Source: Clostridia bacterium
Lineage (GTDB): Bacteria > Bacillota > Clostridia > Oscillospirales > Acutalibacteraceae
Direction of reading: 5' to 3'
Length of the DNA: 64,000 nt
Assembly: GCA_900766585.1 (NCBI GenBank)
Contig: CAAFVV010000042.1
Coordinates: 1 to 64,000, forward strand
In this document: positions 16,539 to 25,480 of the stretch, in pieces
How the letters are laid out: each line of letters opens with the position of its first letter
How positions within the stretch are numbered: the first letter of the stretch is position 1
Program-made: the position numbers and the translations under genes
The notes under the pieces: generated by a model
Told to the model about the DNA's origin: nothing
What the model saw: only the letters and a program-made list of their open reading frames with translations
Databases searched by the model: none

Positions 16539-17559
16539 AGTAGAAATCGTCGCCCGGCACTGCGCCGCCTACCGATTTCGGGTCAGCGGCAAACAGCATA
16601 TCAAAATAGCCGCCGATCGCCTTTTTCATATCCGCACCGTCGATATAGGTCAGTGCGCACTGCGGAATGGCCGCCTTGGCAAGCGCCGCCTTTTCAATGA
16701 TGCCGTAGGTCTCGCAGTAGCCCGCCGTTTTTTCCACATCGGCGGTCGCCGCCTCCACAGAGGCTTTATACTCTTTCAGGAAAGCCGCCACCGTCTGCGG
16801 ATATTTCTCCACCGTATCCGCCAGCGCAATGACGCAGCCCATCAGCGGCTGGCTGTCCGGCGCGATCTTTGCCCATTCCTCGCCCACGTCAAGCGCCTTG
16901 CGCAGTGCCGTATTCTTGATCTGCACCATCGTCGCCACGGGCTGCGGCACGAGGGCAACCTGCGCCTTATTGCTGACAAGCAGCGTCGCCAGCTCAGTGT
17001 TTTCCGTCAGGAATTCGAGCTTGACATCCTTGTCGGGATCCAGTCCGTTTTTCGTCAGCAGATAGCGCAGCAAATACTCGGGATTCGCGCCCTGTCCGGT
17101 CGAATAGATCGTTTTTCCTTTCAGGTCAGCCACCGAATGGATCATATCGCCGTTCTCCAAAAGGCTCAGCACACTGCCGGTGTTGATGGCCAGCATCCGC
17201 ACCTTGCCGGACGTTTTGGCATACAGCGATGCCGCCAGATTCGTCGGCACGGAGGCAAACAGCACATCGCCGTTGGTCAGCTTGGAGGCCGCTTCCTGCG
17301 GCGAGGTGCACAGAGTAAAGTTGTACTGGTTTACAGATGTTTTGGCATCGTTTTCCGCCATCAGTCCGACAGCGCCGATCCCGGTCGGCCCCGCGATCAC
17401 CGCAGTGGTCAGCACCGGCGCATTTTCCGCAGGCACACTCTCCGCCGCCGAGCTTTCCGGCGTGCTGTCGGCAGGCGCGGGCGTTGACGCGCACCCCGCC
17501 GCCAGACTGAGGATCAGCCCGAGCGCGAGCAGAAGTGCAAGCAATTTTTTCTTATTCAT
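16525..17559 (-). CDS. substrate-binding lipoprotein of the NitT/TauT importer
   Basis: A 344-residue binding protein. The signal sequence ends in a lipobox LAAGC with cysteine 23, followed by a Pro/Ser/Glu-rich linker to about residue 45 and a two-lobed binding domain of the NMT1/SsuA type. Motifs include GDVLFASVPTNLAASLY and LKGKTIYSTGQGANPEYLL. The ATG at 17559 overlaps the regulator stop (ATGA), with AAGGAGG 8 nt upstream. The ligand is unknown; Clostridial members of this group with a Crp/Fnr regulator have no settled substrate as far as I know. Confidence 0.87.
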   Translation of the reverse strand: MNKKKLLALLLALGLILSLAAGCASTPAPADSTPESSAAESVPAENAPVLTTAVIAGPTGIGAVGLMAENDAKTSVNQYNFTLCTSPQEAASKLTNGDVLFASVPTNLAASLYAKTSGKVRMLAINTGSVLSLLENGDMIHSVADLKGKTIYSTGQGANPEYLLRYLLTKNGLDPDKDVKLEFLTENTELATLLVSNKAQVALVPQPVATMVQIKNTALRKALDVGEEWAKIAPDSQPLMGCVIALADTVEKYPQTVAAFLKEYKASVEAATADVEKTAGYCETYGIIEKAALAKAAIPQCALTYIDGADMKKAIGGYFDMLFAADPKSVGGAVPGDDFYYVAE

Positions 17560-18194
17560 AGGATAACCTCCTTGTATCTCCACCGCCGTTTGGCGGTTTC
17601 TTCCAGATAGCCCTGTTCCGTCAGATGTTCAAGGGCGCGGTACAGGCTGGAGCGTCCCACATTCAGTGTGCGGGCCAGCTCCAGCATTGAGTCGGAGGGA
17701 ACAAACTCTCCGTCCGACGTCAGATGCTCGCGGATATAATAGAGCAGACGCTCATCCGCGGAATTTTCCGTGCAATCCGCGATCCGGCGGTTCAAAAACC
17801 GGATGCGGCCGGTGAGAAAGGTCACATAACTCACGGCAAAGCCCGGACATTCACACAGGAAACGGCGCACCGTCTCCCGCGGCAGCCCGATCACACGGCA
17901 ATCGGTCAGCGCCGTCATGCGGCTGACCGGCGTATGCTCGCCGAACAGCGTCGCCGCGCCGCAAACGTCACCGGCAGACAAACGGCGCATCACCACGGTG
18001 CGCCCGTGTCCGGACGTCGTCACCCGTGCCTGCCCGTTCAGCAGCAAAAGCAGCGTCGGCTCCCCCGCCGGCAAAAGCGGTTCCCCCGCCGGGATCTGCT
18101 CCGGCTGCGGGAATTGTGCGGACAGCGCCGCCCATTCCGCCTCCGTCAGGCAGGAAAATAGCGCCATTTGACGGCATATACAGATATCGTTCAT
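17556..18194 (-). CDS. Crp/Fnr-family transcription regulator
   Basis: A 212-residue Crp/Fnr regulator. Residues about 10-120 form the cyclic-nucleotide-binding-like beta barrel (AGDVCGAATLFGEHTPVSRM). Residues about 145-212 carry the winged helix-turn-helix (SMLELARTLNVGRSSLYRALEHL). Cysteines 5, 7 and 15 near the N-terminus could sense redox or hold a cluster, but spacing does not match a known class. It heads the importer operon, and its own promoter overlaps a perfect palindrome, so it probably controls the operon and itself. The start at ATG 18194 follows AAGGAGG. Confidence 0.9.
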   Translation of the reverse strand: MNDICICRQMALFSCLTEAEWAALSAQFPQPEQIPAGEPLLPAGEPTLLLLLNGQARVTTSGHGRTVVMRRLSAGDVCGAATLFGEHTPVSRMTALTDCRVIGLPRETVRRFLCECPGFAVSYVTFLTGRIRFLNRRIADCTENSADERLLYYIREHLTSDGEFVPSDSMLELARTLNVGRSSLYRALEHLTEQGYLEETAKRRWRYKEVIL

Positions 18195-18206
18195 GCTGCC
18201 CTCCTT

Positions 18207-18230
18207 AAAATGTCCCATTTGGGACATTTT
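18207..18230 (-). promoter_or_regulatory. perfect palindrome, likely Crp/Fnr operator
   Basis: Two perfect 11-bp arms (AAAATGTCCCA and its complement) around a 2-bp centre lie between the -10 box and the ribosome site of the regulator gene. Position over the start of transcription fits autorepression. Confidence 0.7.
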
Positions 18231-18231
18231 A

Positions 18232-18260
18232 AGTATACCACAGGTAAACGGAAAAATCAA
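18232..18260 (-). promoter_or_regulatory. sigma-A promoter for the Crp/Fnr-importer operon
   Basis: TTGATT, a 17-bp spacer and TATACT with an upstream TG on the minus strand. It runs directly into the palindrome at 18207-18230. Confidence 0.75.
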
Positions 18261-18273
18261 GAAAAAAGAACAA

Positions 18274-18302
18274 TTTACTTTTGCAAAAAAATATGGTATA
18301 CT
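18274..18302 (+). promoter_or_regulatory. promoter for the surface protein gene
   Basis: TTTACT, a 17-bp spacer and TATACT, divergent from the importer promoter and about 65 bp before the ATG. Confidence 0.6.
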
Positions 18303-18367
18303 AATCTCTGAAAGAAATTCGGTCGTCAGACCGCAAATCAACGGTAAATCAGGAAATGAGGGTATGT

Positions 18368-20143
18368 ATGAAACGACTTCTCTCTTTTGCAGCCGCCGTG
18401 CTGCTGCTTTTGACACTGCTGCCGGTGGCAGTCAGCGCGCAAACGACTGTCACAGCCGCCTATGCCGACGGCAAGCTGTCGCTCTCGTGGAGCGATCCGG
18501 CTGAGGTCCTGAAAGAGATCAGCGACAGCAGCGGACGGCGTCACACGCCGCAGTCCTCCGCTCCCGGCTCGGCGGAATTTTCGCTCCCGCTCACGGTCGG
18601 AACGCATCACTTTACCGCTTTTTTTGAAAGCAGTACCTATGCCAACTTTTCCGTCACCGTCGAGGCGGTCGAGCCGGGCTTCCGTGTGGACTCCCTGTCG
18701 TGGAACAACGCCGCCAAAGAGCTGACGGTCCACTGGCAGGCCGATGTCGAGGTCACACTGCGCGCGATTACCGTCGGCGGCACGGAATATCCCGTCTACA
18801 ACTCCGAAAATCCTCTCACCGTAACTCTCGGCACCCTCTCCCCGGGAGAGCACACGGTGCAGTATACCTTTGAGGCGCTCGGCGAAGCGCATACGTTTTC
18901 CGACAGCGCACACAGCTTCTTCTGCACGGGCGGCACCGTTTCCACCTCGATCGCGGTATCAGCCGAAAACGGCGAAGTCGTGATCACGGTTCACGATGCT
19001 TTCGGCCGTCCCGTGGCGGGTGTCACCGTGCGGGTCACGCTCGGCTCCACCGACTGGCTCCCGCAGACAACAGATGAAAACGGTCAGGTGCACCTGGCCG
19101 CCTCTCTGGCAGAAGTGACCCGCGTGCGTACGGATGATTTTGATACGGACGGTACGGTTTATACCGGAGCCGTCTATGAGCCGTCTGCGCAGTCCACCAC
19201 CTCCAGCCGCACGACCTCGCCGAACCAGGAGGTCATTGCCACCACGGCATCGACCCGCCGCTCGACCACCAGTCAGCGTACATCCGGCACTACGGCAGCT
19301 ACAACGGTGGTCAGCGGACTCTCCACCCATGTCGGCCCCATGACCACCGGAGCCGAACAGGATCTGATCGCACTGAACCTCCTTACCGATGAGAACATGC
19401 TGAAAGCGCTGTCTCTCACCGGTGAAAAACTGGACACCGACGCCCGTCTGCTCGTCAGCCCGTCCCTGTATAAGGCTCTGGCTGCCAAGGGAAAGACCGT
19501 GCCGATGCTCTCTCTGCTTTCCGGTTCCCGCACCTTCTCCGCTGCGCAGGCAAAAACGCTGATCTCGCAGGAGCTGAGCGACTATAACGCTCAAAGCGTG
19601 CGTGTGCTGACCATGGATCTCGGCATCCAGTTTTGGGATCAGAAAGCGGGAAAAGGCACACCGCTCACTGATCTGCCCGAGGGCGACTATATCATCCGTC
19701 TCCCCCGTCCCGCCGACATGGCGGACTGCAACCGCTTCTATGTGGTCTCTCTCGCCGGTGAAACCGTCGGCGAGCCGATCGAAGCAGTCGTAGAACCGGA
19801 ATATATCCAGTTTACCCTGTCTGATCTGGGTCCCGTTGCCCTGTTTGCCTGTGAATCGGATATGTCGTCAGCCGGACTGTATATTCATCCGATCGCGTTT
19901 GTGTTTCTCACTATCGGCATCGTGCTCCTGCTGCTTGCTGCTGTGATGATCTATTTCTTCTTCATCCGCCGCGATCCGGCAGCGGCCGCCGCCGGAGACA
20001 TAGATGTCTCAGCTGACGAAAACACCGATATCCCCGCAGAGGACAGCGGCGCTGATGATGAATACGATCAAGCTGACACAGACGATGACCGCGTCTCGCT
20101 GGACATTTTCCTGCGTGACCCGTCCGACAAGGACGGGCAGTAA
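18368..20143 (+). CDS. membrane-anchored surface protein with Thr/Ser linker
   Basis: A 591-residue surface protein. It has a signal peptide (residues 1-24, VSA cut site), beta-rich segments resembling Ig-like folds to about 190, and a carboxypeptidase-regulatory-like repeat (DAFGRPVAGVTVRVTLG). A Thr/Ser/Arg linker lies at about 275-320 and a globular domain follows to about 500. It then has one transmembrane segment (about 507-533) and an acidic cytosolic tail rich in Asp. The linker and domain order suit a wall-spanning stalk. The ATG at 18368 is used because GAGGG lies 7 nt upstream. Function is not recognised. Confidence 0.75.
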   Translation: MKRLLSFAAAVLLLLTLLPVAVSAQTTVTAAYADGKLSLSWSDPAEVLKEISDSSGRRHTPQSSAPGSAEFSLPLTVGTHHFTAFFESSTYANFSVTVEAVEPGFRVDSLSWNNAAKELTVHWQADVEVTLRAITVGGTEYPVYNSENPLTVTLGTLSPGEHTVQYTFEALGEAHTFSDSAHSFFCTGGTVSTSIAVSAENGEVVITVHDAFGRPVAGVTVRVTLGSTDWLPQTTDENGQVHLAASLAEVTRVRTDDFDTDGTVYTGAVYEPSAQSTTSSRTTSPNQEVIATTASTRRSTTSQRTSGTTAATTVVSGLSTHVGPMTTGAEQDLIALNLLTDENMLKALSLTGEKLDTDARLLVSPSLYKALAAKGKTVPMLSLLSGSRTFSAAQAKTLISQELSDYNAQSVRVLTMDLGIQFWDQKAGKGTPLTDLPEGDYIIRLPRPADMADCNRFYVVSLAGETVGEPIEAVVEPEYIQFTLSDLGPVALFACESDMSSAGLYIHPIAFVFLTIGIVLLLLAAVMIYFFFIRRDPAAAAAGDIDVSADENTDIPAEDSGADDEYDQADTDDDRVSLDIFLRDPSDKDGQ

Positions 20144-20154
20144 CTGCCGGTAAA

Positions 20155-20194
20155 AAAGACCCGCACCGCCGTTTTTCGGTCGGTGCGGGTCTTT
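20155..20194 (+). terminator. intrinsic terminator
   Basis: A perfect 14-bp stem (AAAGACCCGCACCG and complement) between convergent genes. It can serve both strands. Confidence 0.85.
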
Positions 20195-20208
20195 CGGTCA
20201 GGGAGCTT

Positions 20209-20898
20209 TTATGCGCCGTCTGCGGTATCCGCTTCCATGCGGTCGCGATGCCCGCGCAGCCAGCGCCGCGCGGCGTCTGTCTCCGGGCAGTGCTGCCGGA
20301 CGAGCTGCCAGAACTGCGCACCGTGATCCATATAACGCCGGTGACACAGCTCATGCACCACTACATACCGGATCACCTCCGGCGGACAGAGGATCAGATG
20401 CCAGGAAAAATTGATACGTCCGCGGCTGCTGCAGGAGCCCCAACGTGTTTTCGCACCGGTCACGCTGACCGACTGCACTGTCACCCCGATCTCACGGGAC
20501 AGCGTTTCGGCCAGCGCCGTACACACCCGCACCGTCTCCTGCCGCAAAAACATCTCCCACGCCCGCCCGGGCGCATCGGCGGGCAGCCGCGCGATTCCCT
20601 GACCGCGATCCACAGAAAGGGCGGCGCCGCCGGTCAGCAGGAGCGTGTACTCCCGCCCGCCGACCGGCCAAACCGCGCCGTTTTCCACCCGCAGCGATGA
20701 TTTTGCCGCCGCGAGCGCCTGCCGCTGCTTTTCGGCAATCCACGCCGCCTTTTGCGCAAGAAATTCGCGGATCGCCCGCTCGGACAGGCGGCGGGGCGCG
20801 CGCACGATCAGGCGGCCGTCCGGCAGAATCTCCAGCGCGAGTGTCCGCCGTGCGCTGCGCCGGATCTCCGCCGGAACCGGTATCTCTGTTTTATCCAC
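20209..20898 (-). CDS. YgjP-like M48-type metallopeptidase (DUF45)
   Basis: A 229-residue predicted zinc metallopeptidase of the YgjP/DUF45 group. The metal site is H182-E183-L-C-H186 with a third ligand likely His192 in MDHGAQFWQLV. The upstream WGSCSSRGRINFSWHL is a family hallmark. No signal peptide is present, so it should be cytosolic. It starts at GTG 20898 with AAGGTGAG upstream. It is divergent from the GIY-YIG gene, and both ribosome sites share a 38-bp gap. The substrate is unknown; relatives sit near restriction-modification genes in some genomes, but not here. Confidence 0.87.
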   Translation of the reverse strand: MDKTEIPVPAEIRRSARRTLALEILPDGRLIVRAPRRLSERAIREFLAQKAAWIAEKQRQALAAAKSSLRVENGAVWPVGGREYTLLLTGGAALSVDRGQGIARLPADAPGRAWEMFLRQETVRVCTALAETLSREIGVTVQSVSVTGAKTRWGSCSSRGRINFSWHLILCPPEVIRYVVVHELCHRRYMDHGAQFWQLVRQHCPETDAARRWLRGHRDRMEADTADGA

Positions 20899-20936
20899 TG
20901 CCGCTCACCTTATCCTTTCTGTTCGGAGGAATTGAC

Positions 20937-21353
20937 TTGTATTATGTTTACATCCTCCGGTGTAAGGATGATACGCTTTACACCGGACTTGCCTGCCATC
21001 TGTGCCGCCGCATGAAGGAGCATCAAAGCCGCAATGCCCGCTGCGCACGGTATACCCGCAGCCATCACGCCGAAGCCCTGGCCGGGCTTTGGGCGATGGC
21101 TGACCGCAAAACCGCCGCGCGGCTGGAATATGCGGTCAAACAGCTCCCGCGCGCGGAAAAGGATCATCTGCTCAGAGAGCCGGAACGGGCAGGTATGCTG
21201 GTCCCGGACAGTGCCGTTGCCCCGGTCGGCGGCGTTACGCTTGCGGCTTGCCTTTCCGATGCATTTGATGAAGAGAAAGCGGCACGCCTGCTTCTCTCCG
21301 CCGCTCCGTTCTCGGCAAAAACGGCCGCATCAGCCCCCTCCAAAATACAATAA
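20937..21353 (+). CDS. GIY-YIG domain protein (UPF0213-like)
   Basis: A 138-residue protein with an N-terminal GIY-YIG nuclease-like domain (YYVYILRCKDDTLYTGLACHL, then KEH and YTRSH). It is of the UPF0213/YhbQ type. The family is typically 80-100 residues; here about 45 more follow, Ala-rich and without a known motif. The start is TTG 20937, with GGAGGA 6 nt upstream; an ATG far upstream in the same frame lies inside the opposite gene and is not credible. The physiological role of this family is not settled. Confidence 0.82.
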   Translation: MYYVYILRCKDDTLYTGLACHLCRRMKEHQSRNARCARYTRSHHAEALAGLWAMADRKTAARLEYAVKQLPRAEKDHLLREPERAGMLVPDSAVAPVGGVTLAACLSDAFDEEKAARLLLSAAPFSAKTAASAPSKIQ

Positions 21354-21399
21354 AACAAAACTGTCTTTCCGTCAATAGCTTTGCCAAAAGAATTTTCAG

Positions 21400-21428
21400 T
21401 TGACGCGGAGGGAAAAACGTGGTATACC
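21400..21428 (+). promoter_or_regulatory. sigma-A promoter for glyA
   Basis: TTGACG, a 17-bp spacer and TATACC. The 5' leader of about 85 nt contains a perfect 6-bp hairpin (21449-21466) but no riboswitch I recognise. Confidence 0.75.
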
Positions 21429-21521
21429 TTAATAGAGATTCATGTACAAGCGGCATCTACGCCGCTGCCGCCGTTTACCGGTTGTCCGCCCCCATCTCCC
21501 TGTACAGAAAGGATGTCCGCC

Positions 21522-22772
21522 ATGTTTTTTGATGAACTGTCCCGCTATGACGAAGAGGTCTATGCCGCCTGCAGCCGGGAGCTAACACGGCAGAAGCAGA
21601 ATATTGAGCTAATCGCCTCGGAAAACATTGTCTCCCCCGCCGTGCTGCTCGCCGCGGGCGGTATACTGACCAACAAATACGCCGAGGGTTATCCGGGCAA
21701 ACGGTACTACGGCGGCTGTGTTTACGTCGATGAGGTCGAGGAGCTGGCACGGACGCGCGCCTGCCGCCTGTTTGGCGCAGAGCATGCCAATGTGCAGCCC
21801 CACTCGGGCGCAAACGCCAATCTTGCCGTATTTTTTGCGCTGCTCTCCCCCGGTGACACCGTGCTGTCTATGAGCCTTGCGGACGGCGGCCACCTCTCCC
21901 ACGGCTCTCCCGTCAATATTTCGGGCAAATATTTTCACATTGTCCCCTACGGTGTCGACCCCGAGACAGAGCGGCTCGACTATGACCGCATCCGCGCTTT
22001 GGCGCATGAGCATAAGCCGAAATTGATTCTGGCAGGCGCATCCGCCTATCCGCGCGCCATTGATTTTGCCGAATTCCGCAAAATTGCGGACGAGGTCGGC
22101 GCATATCTGATGGTGGACATGGCGCACATTGCCGGTCTGGTCGCTGCCGGGCTGCACCAAAGCCCCGTGCCCTACGCCGATGTTGTGACCACGACGACGC
22201 ACAAAACGCTGCGCGGCCCGCGCGGCGGCATGATCCTCTGCCGCGAAGCGCTCGCCAAAACGATCGACAAGGCCATCTTCCCCGGCACGCAGGGCGGCCC
22301 GCTCATGCACATTATTGCCGCCAAAGCGGTAGCGCTGGGCGAGGCGCTGAAGCCGGAGTTTGTCGTGTATCAAAAGCGTGTGGTCGAAAACGCCGCCGCA
22401 CTCGCTGACGCCCTTTCCGCGCGTGGGTTCCGGCTCGTCAGCGGCGGCACCGACAACCACCTGATGCTGCTCGACCTGCAAAACAAGGGCATCACGGGCA
22501 AAGAGCTGGAGCATCGGCTGGACGAGGTACATATCACCGCCAACAAAAACGCTGTGCCGCGCGATCCGCAAAGCCCGTTTATCACCAGCGGCCTGCGGCT
22601 CGGCACACCTGCCGTGACCAGCCGCGGCTTCGGTGTCGCGGAAATGGTGCGCATCGCCGGATTTATCGACGATACGGTCTCCCGTTTCGAGGAGAGCCGC
22701 GAAACGGTCAGCCGCGAGGCCATGGCGCTTTGTGCGCAGTTCCCCATCTACGGCGAAGATGACACGCATTAA
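21522..22772 (+). CDS. glyA: serine hydroxymethyltransferase
   Basis: A 416-residue PLP enzyme, the normal length for GlyA. It converts serine and tetrahydrofolate to glycine and 5,10-methylene-tetrahydrofolate in the cytosol. Family motifs include [13 protein letters not shown], the glycine-rich [17 protein letters not shown], and the PLP lysine in [18 protein letters not shown] 21522 is used because AAAGG lies 9 nt upstream and the family usually starts here; a second ATG three codons earlier is possible. It is transcribed alone, between its promoter and the terminator at 22788-22819. Confidence 0.96.
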   Translation: MFFDELSRYDEEVYAACSRELTRQKQNIELIASENIVSPAVLLAAGGILTNKYAEGYPGKRYYGGCVYVDEVEELARTRACRLFGAEHANVQPHSGANANLAVFFALLSPGDTVLSMSLADGGHLSHGSPVNISGKYFHIVPYGVDPETERLDYDRIRALAHEHKPKLILAGASAYPRAIDFAEFRKIADEVGAYLMVDMAHIAGLVAAGLHQSPVPYADVVTTTTHKTLRGPRGGMILCREALAKTIDKAIFPGTQGGPLMHIIAAKAVALGEALKPEFVVYQKRVVENAAALADALSARGFRLVSGGTDNHLMLLDLQNKGITGKELEHRLDEVHITANKNAVPRDPQSPFITSGLRLGTPAVTSRGFGVAEMVRIAGFIDDTVSRFEESRETVSREAMALCAQFPIYGEDDTH

Positions 22773-22787
22773 CCTTGAGAATATACC

Positions 22788-22819
22788 GAAAAAGAACCGG
22801 AACATTCCGGTTCTTTTTC
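22788..22819 (+). terminator. intrinsic terminator of glyA
   Basis: A 15-bp perfect inverted repeat with a T-rich 3' arm, 15 bp after the glyA stop. Confidence 0.85.
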
Positions 22820-22971
22820 TTTTACCTTCAAGCACGCGTGAACAGCTGACGGGCGTGTATCGGAAACCCTATCCGATCAAACACCGTTCGATGCGCCGCT
22901 TGGATAAATAAAACCGGACATTTTAAGGAAATTTTAAAGCCTTTTCTCTTTTCTCTTAAAGTACTTTATGC

Positions 22972-22977
22972 TACAAT
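22972..22977 (+). promoter_or_regulatory. extended -10 element before the polytopic protein gene
   Basis: TGCTACAAT is an extended -10. The -35 region (TTTTCT) is weak. It lies about 70 bp before the GTG start. Confidence 0.45.
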
Positions 22978-23049
22978 AGAGGCAAAGGTTGTCTGCCCTA
23001 TACAAAAGATGAGTGCATTTTCTGAAAAGAATCAGACGGAGGGATACAC

Positions 23050-25086
23050 GTGAACAAAAGGGTGAAAAGGCGGCTTGCCGTTTTGCTCGGGCTTTTGGCG
23101 GCGGCACTGTGTCTTGAGCTGCTCTGGGCGGGCAGCCGTGCGCTGCTCTCGCTCGGCAGCCAACCGACATTTCCCGCCTATCTGGTCGGCAGCGGGCTGA
23201 CCCCGCGCGAGGAAGGCGGATATACACTGACCGCTGAAAACCGCACGCTCACCCTAGACGACGTGCCGGATACCGTGCGGTATCTGCATCTGGATGCCGT
23301 ATGCCGCAGTGAAAGCGGCGACGTGATCCCTGTCGCCGTCACGCTTTCCGCCGTTGACGACGGACACGCCGAAGCCTACACACTCGGCAAGCCGACCATC
23401 TATGCCGCCGCCCCGAAAAGCGCCTATATCCGCCTGCACACCTACGGCAGGCTGCATACGCTGACTATTCAGTTTCCGTCAACGGCAAAAGAGGTCGTGA
23501 TCCGCGACCTGACGCTCAATGCCCGCGTGCCGGTGTTTTTATCTCTGAGCCGGTTCGGCGTGATCCTCCTGCTGCTGTGCGGCATATGGCTGTTCCGCCC
23601 CGCTTCGTTTATCTATCGGCTCCCGCTTCTGCGCTCCCGCACAAGCGCCGCTCTGATCCTGTTCATTCTGCTGATCAATGCCGCCCTTTTTGCCATTCTT
23701 CCCCGGCTGAACACCTTTCTGATCCGACCGGGCTGGTCACATCATTATCAGTATGCGCAGCTTGCCGAATCCCTGGCAAAGGGGCGGGTCGATTTGGATA
23801 TTGCGCCGAACAAGGCGCTCGATCAGATGGAAAACCCGTATGACACGGCGCTGCGCAGCAAGACCGCCCCTAGCTCCCCCTGGGACGTCGCCTATTATAA
23901 AGGACACTATTACGTCTACTTCGGCATTGTACCGGAGCTGCTGTTTTATTTTCCGTACTATCTGCTCACCGGCGCAGCATTCCCGACATGGGTCGGGATT
24001 TTGTTGTCGGCGCTGGCTGCACTGGGCGGGGCGTTTGCCCTGATGCGGCAGATCGTCCGCCGTTGGTTCCCCGAGACCTCCACCGGCGTCTTTCTGCTGC
24101 TTTCACTGATCCTTGCCAACGGTGTCGGCACCATACAAATGCTGCTGTGTCCGTGTTTTTACTGCCTGCCGGTTCTGCTTGCCATTGCGCTGAGTCTTTG
24201 GGGGCTGAGCTTCTGGGTCCGTGCGTCGGCGGCGCTGGTCGACACCGTACCCTCTGCCGACCGACCGCAGCACGCAGTTGTCTCCTTTGCCGCCGGTTCA
24301 CTGTGCATGGCACTGGTGGCGGGCTGTCGTCCTCAGTTCCTCATCGGCTCCTTTTTCAGCCTGTTTCTGTTCGGCGGCTACTTCCTCTGCCGGCATCCGC
24401 GGTATACCCGCCGCAAATGGGGGCACCTTTTGTGCTTTGCCGTACCGTTTATCCTGATTGCCGCCGGTGTCATGGCGTATAACTATGTACGGTTCGGATC
24501 GGTCACGGATTTCGGCGCGAATTATAACCTCACCACCAATGACATGACCAAACGCGGATTTGCCCTTGCACGCATACCGGACGGACTGCTCGCCTATCTG
24601 TTCCGCCTTCCGAACATCGACCTTATCTTCCCGTATGTACATGCGGTGCCGTTTGCAACGGAATATATCGGCGTAACCGTACAGGAAAGCATGTACGGCG
24701 GCGTACTGTTTACCCACCTTTTTGTCTGGGCGACCGCCTTTTCCGGCTGTGTCCGCCGCGAATTGCAGCAAAAGCGGCTGTGGACGCCTATATGGACATC
24801 GGTCGCCTTCGCGGTGATCGTGGTCATATTAGATGCGCAAATGGGCGGACTGCTGCCCCGCTATCCCTGCGATGTGCAGTGGCTTTTGCTACTTCCCGCC
24901 GCCGTCACGGCGCTGGCGCTGACGGCACGGGCCGGGGCAGACGCGCAAAAGCGCCGTCTGCTCACGCTGTTTGTCACAGCGGGCGCGTTGCTGCTGTGGA
25001 CGGAATTTTTCAAGGGAATCGCCAATTCTCATTTGGAGATCTACCGTCCGGACAGCTTTCTGATCCTGAAAAACTGGTTTTTGTAA
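23050..25086 (+). CDS. polytopic membrane protein, possible GT-C glycosyltransferase
   Basis: A 678-residue membrane protein. After one N-terminal helix (residues about 8-27) comes an outside beta-rich domain to about 165, then ten or so membrane segments. The loop RPGWSHHYQYAQLAESLAKGR, followed by YYKGHYYVYFGIVPEL, resembles the catalytic loop region of GT-C/family 39-like glycosyltransferases that use lipid-linked sugars. No Asp-Asp or Asp-Glu pair could be assigned with certainty. GTG 23050 follows GGAGGG. It is a single gene. A role in surface glycan or teichoic acid decoration is an inference. Confidence 0.65.
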   Translation: MNKRVKRRLAVLLGLLAAALCLELLWAGSRALLSLGSQPTFPAYLVGSGLTPREEGGYTLTAENRTLTLDDVPDTVRYLHLDAVCRSESGDVIPVAVTLSAVDDGHAEAYTLGKPTIYAAAPKSAYIRLHTYGRLHTLTIQFPSTAKEVVIRDLTLNARVPVFLSLSRFGVILLLLCGIWLFRPASFIYRLPLLRSRTSAALILFILLINAALFAILPRLNTFLIRPGWSHHYQYAQLAESLAKGRVDLDIAPNKALDQMENPYDTALRSKTAPSSPWDVAYYKGHYYVYFGIVPELLFYFPYYLLTGAAFPTWVGILLSALAALGGAFALMRQIVRRWFPETSTGVFLLLSLILANGVGTIQMLLCPCFYCLPVLLAIALSLWGLSFWVRASAALVDTVPSADRPQHAVVSFAAGSLCMALVAGCRPQFLIGSFFSLFLFGGYFLCRHPRYTRRKWGHLLCFAVPFILIAAGVMAYNYVRFGSVTDFGANYNLTTNDMTKRGFALARIPDGLLAYLFRLPNIDLIFPYVHAVPFATEYIGVTVQESMYGGVLFTHLFVWATAFSGCVRRELQQKRLWTPIWTSVAFAVIVVILDAQMGGLLPRYPCDVQWLLLLPAAVTALALTARAGADAQKRRLLTLFVTAGALLLWTEFFKGIANSHLEIYRPDSFLILKNWFL

Positions 25087-25125
25087 GTCATACCCTCTCC
25101 CGAAAACAAGCACACAAACAGCAAA

Positions 25126-25153
25126 AGACCGCCCGTCAGCCGACGGGCGGTCT
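25126..25153. terminator. bidirectional terminator
   Basis: A perfect 12-bp stem (AGACCGCCCGTC and complement) with a 4-nt loop, between convergent genes. Confidence 0.8.
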
Positions 25154-25168
25154 GCTATGCTTGAAAAC

Positions 25169-25447
25169 TCAGCCTTCCTGCTTCATTGCAGCAAAGCACT
25201 CGCTGCAATACACCGGACGATCCTCACGGGGCTTGAAGGGCACTTTGCACTCCTTGCCGCAGTTGGCGCAGATCGCGGTATGCATCTCGCGCTCCGGCTT
25301 CGCAGCGGACTTGCGCGCATCGCGGCAAGCCTTGCAACGCTGGGGCTCATTCACAAAGCCCTTTTCGGCGTAGAACTCCTGCTCACCGGCAGTGAACACA
25401 AATTCGTTGCCGCATTCTTTGCAAATGAGAGTCTTGTCTTCGTACAT
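25169..25447 (-). CDS. small zinc-ribbon protein (zf-trcl-like)
   Basis: A 92-residue protein with four CxxC pairs arranged as two zinc ribbons: C9/C12 with C38/C41 and C60/C63 with C81/C84. It has the family pattern ICKECGNEFVFTAGEQEFYA and QRCKACRDARK of the probable zinc-ribbon family PF13451. It is highly charged and cytosolic. Its function is unknown. The start is ATG 25447 with GAGGT upstream. The 5' leader contains a tRNA-like element ending 33 nt before the start codon, which suggests control at the RNA level. Confidence 0.85.
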   Translation of the reverse strand: MYEDKTLICKECGNEFVFTAGEQEFYAEKGFVNEPQRCKACRDARKSAAKPEREMHTAICANCGKECKVPFKPREDRPVYCSECFAAMKQEG

Positions 25448-25480
25448 GTTGTTTACCTCGCTTTAAGATAATAGTTTTTT

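Noticed and set aside
21429..21521. Glycine riboswitch before glyA
   Set aside because: The leader is too short and lacks the aptamer consensus; only a 6-bp hairpin is present.
21609..22835. 408-codon frame on the minus strand
   Set aside because: Antisense shadow of glyA, which is certain from its motifs.
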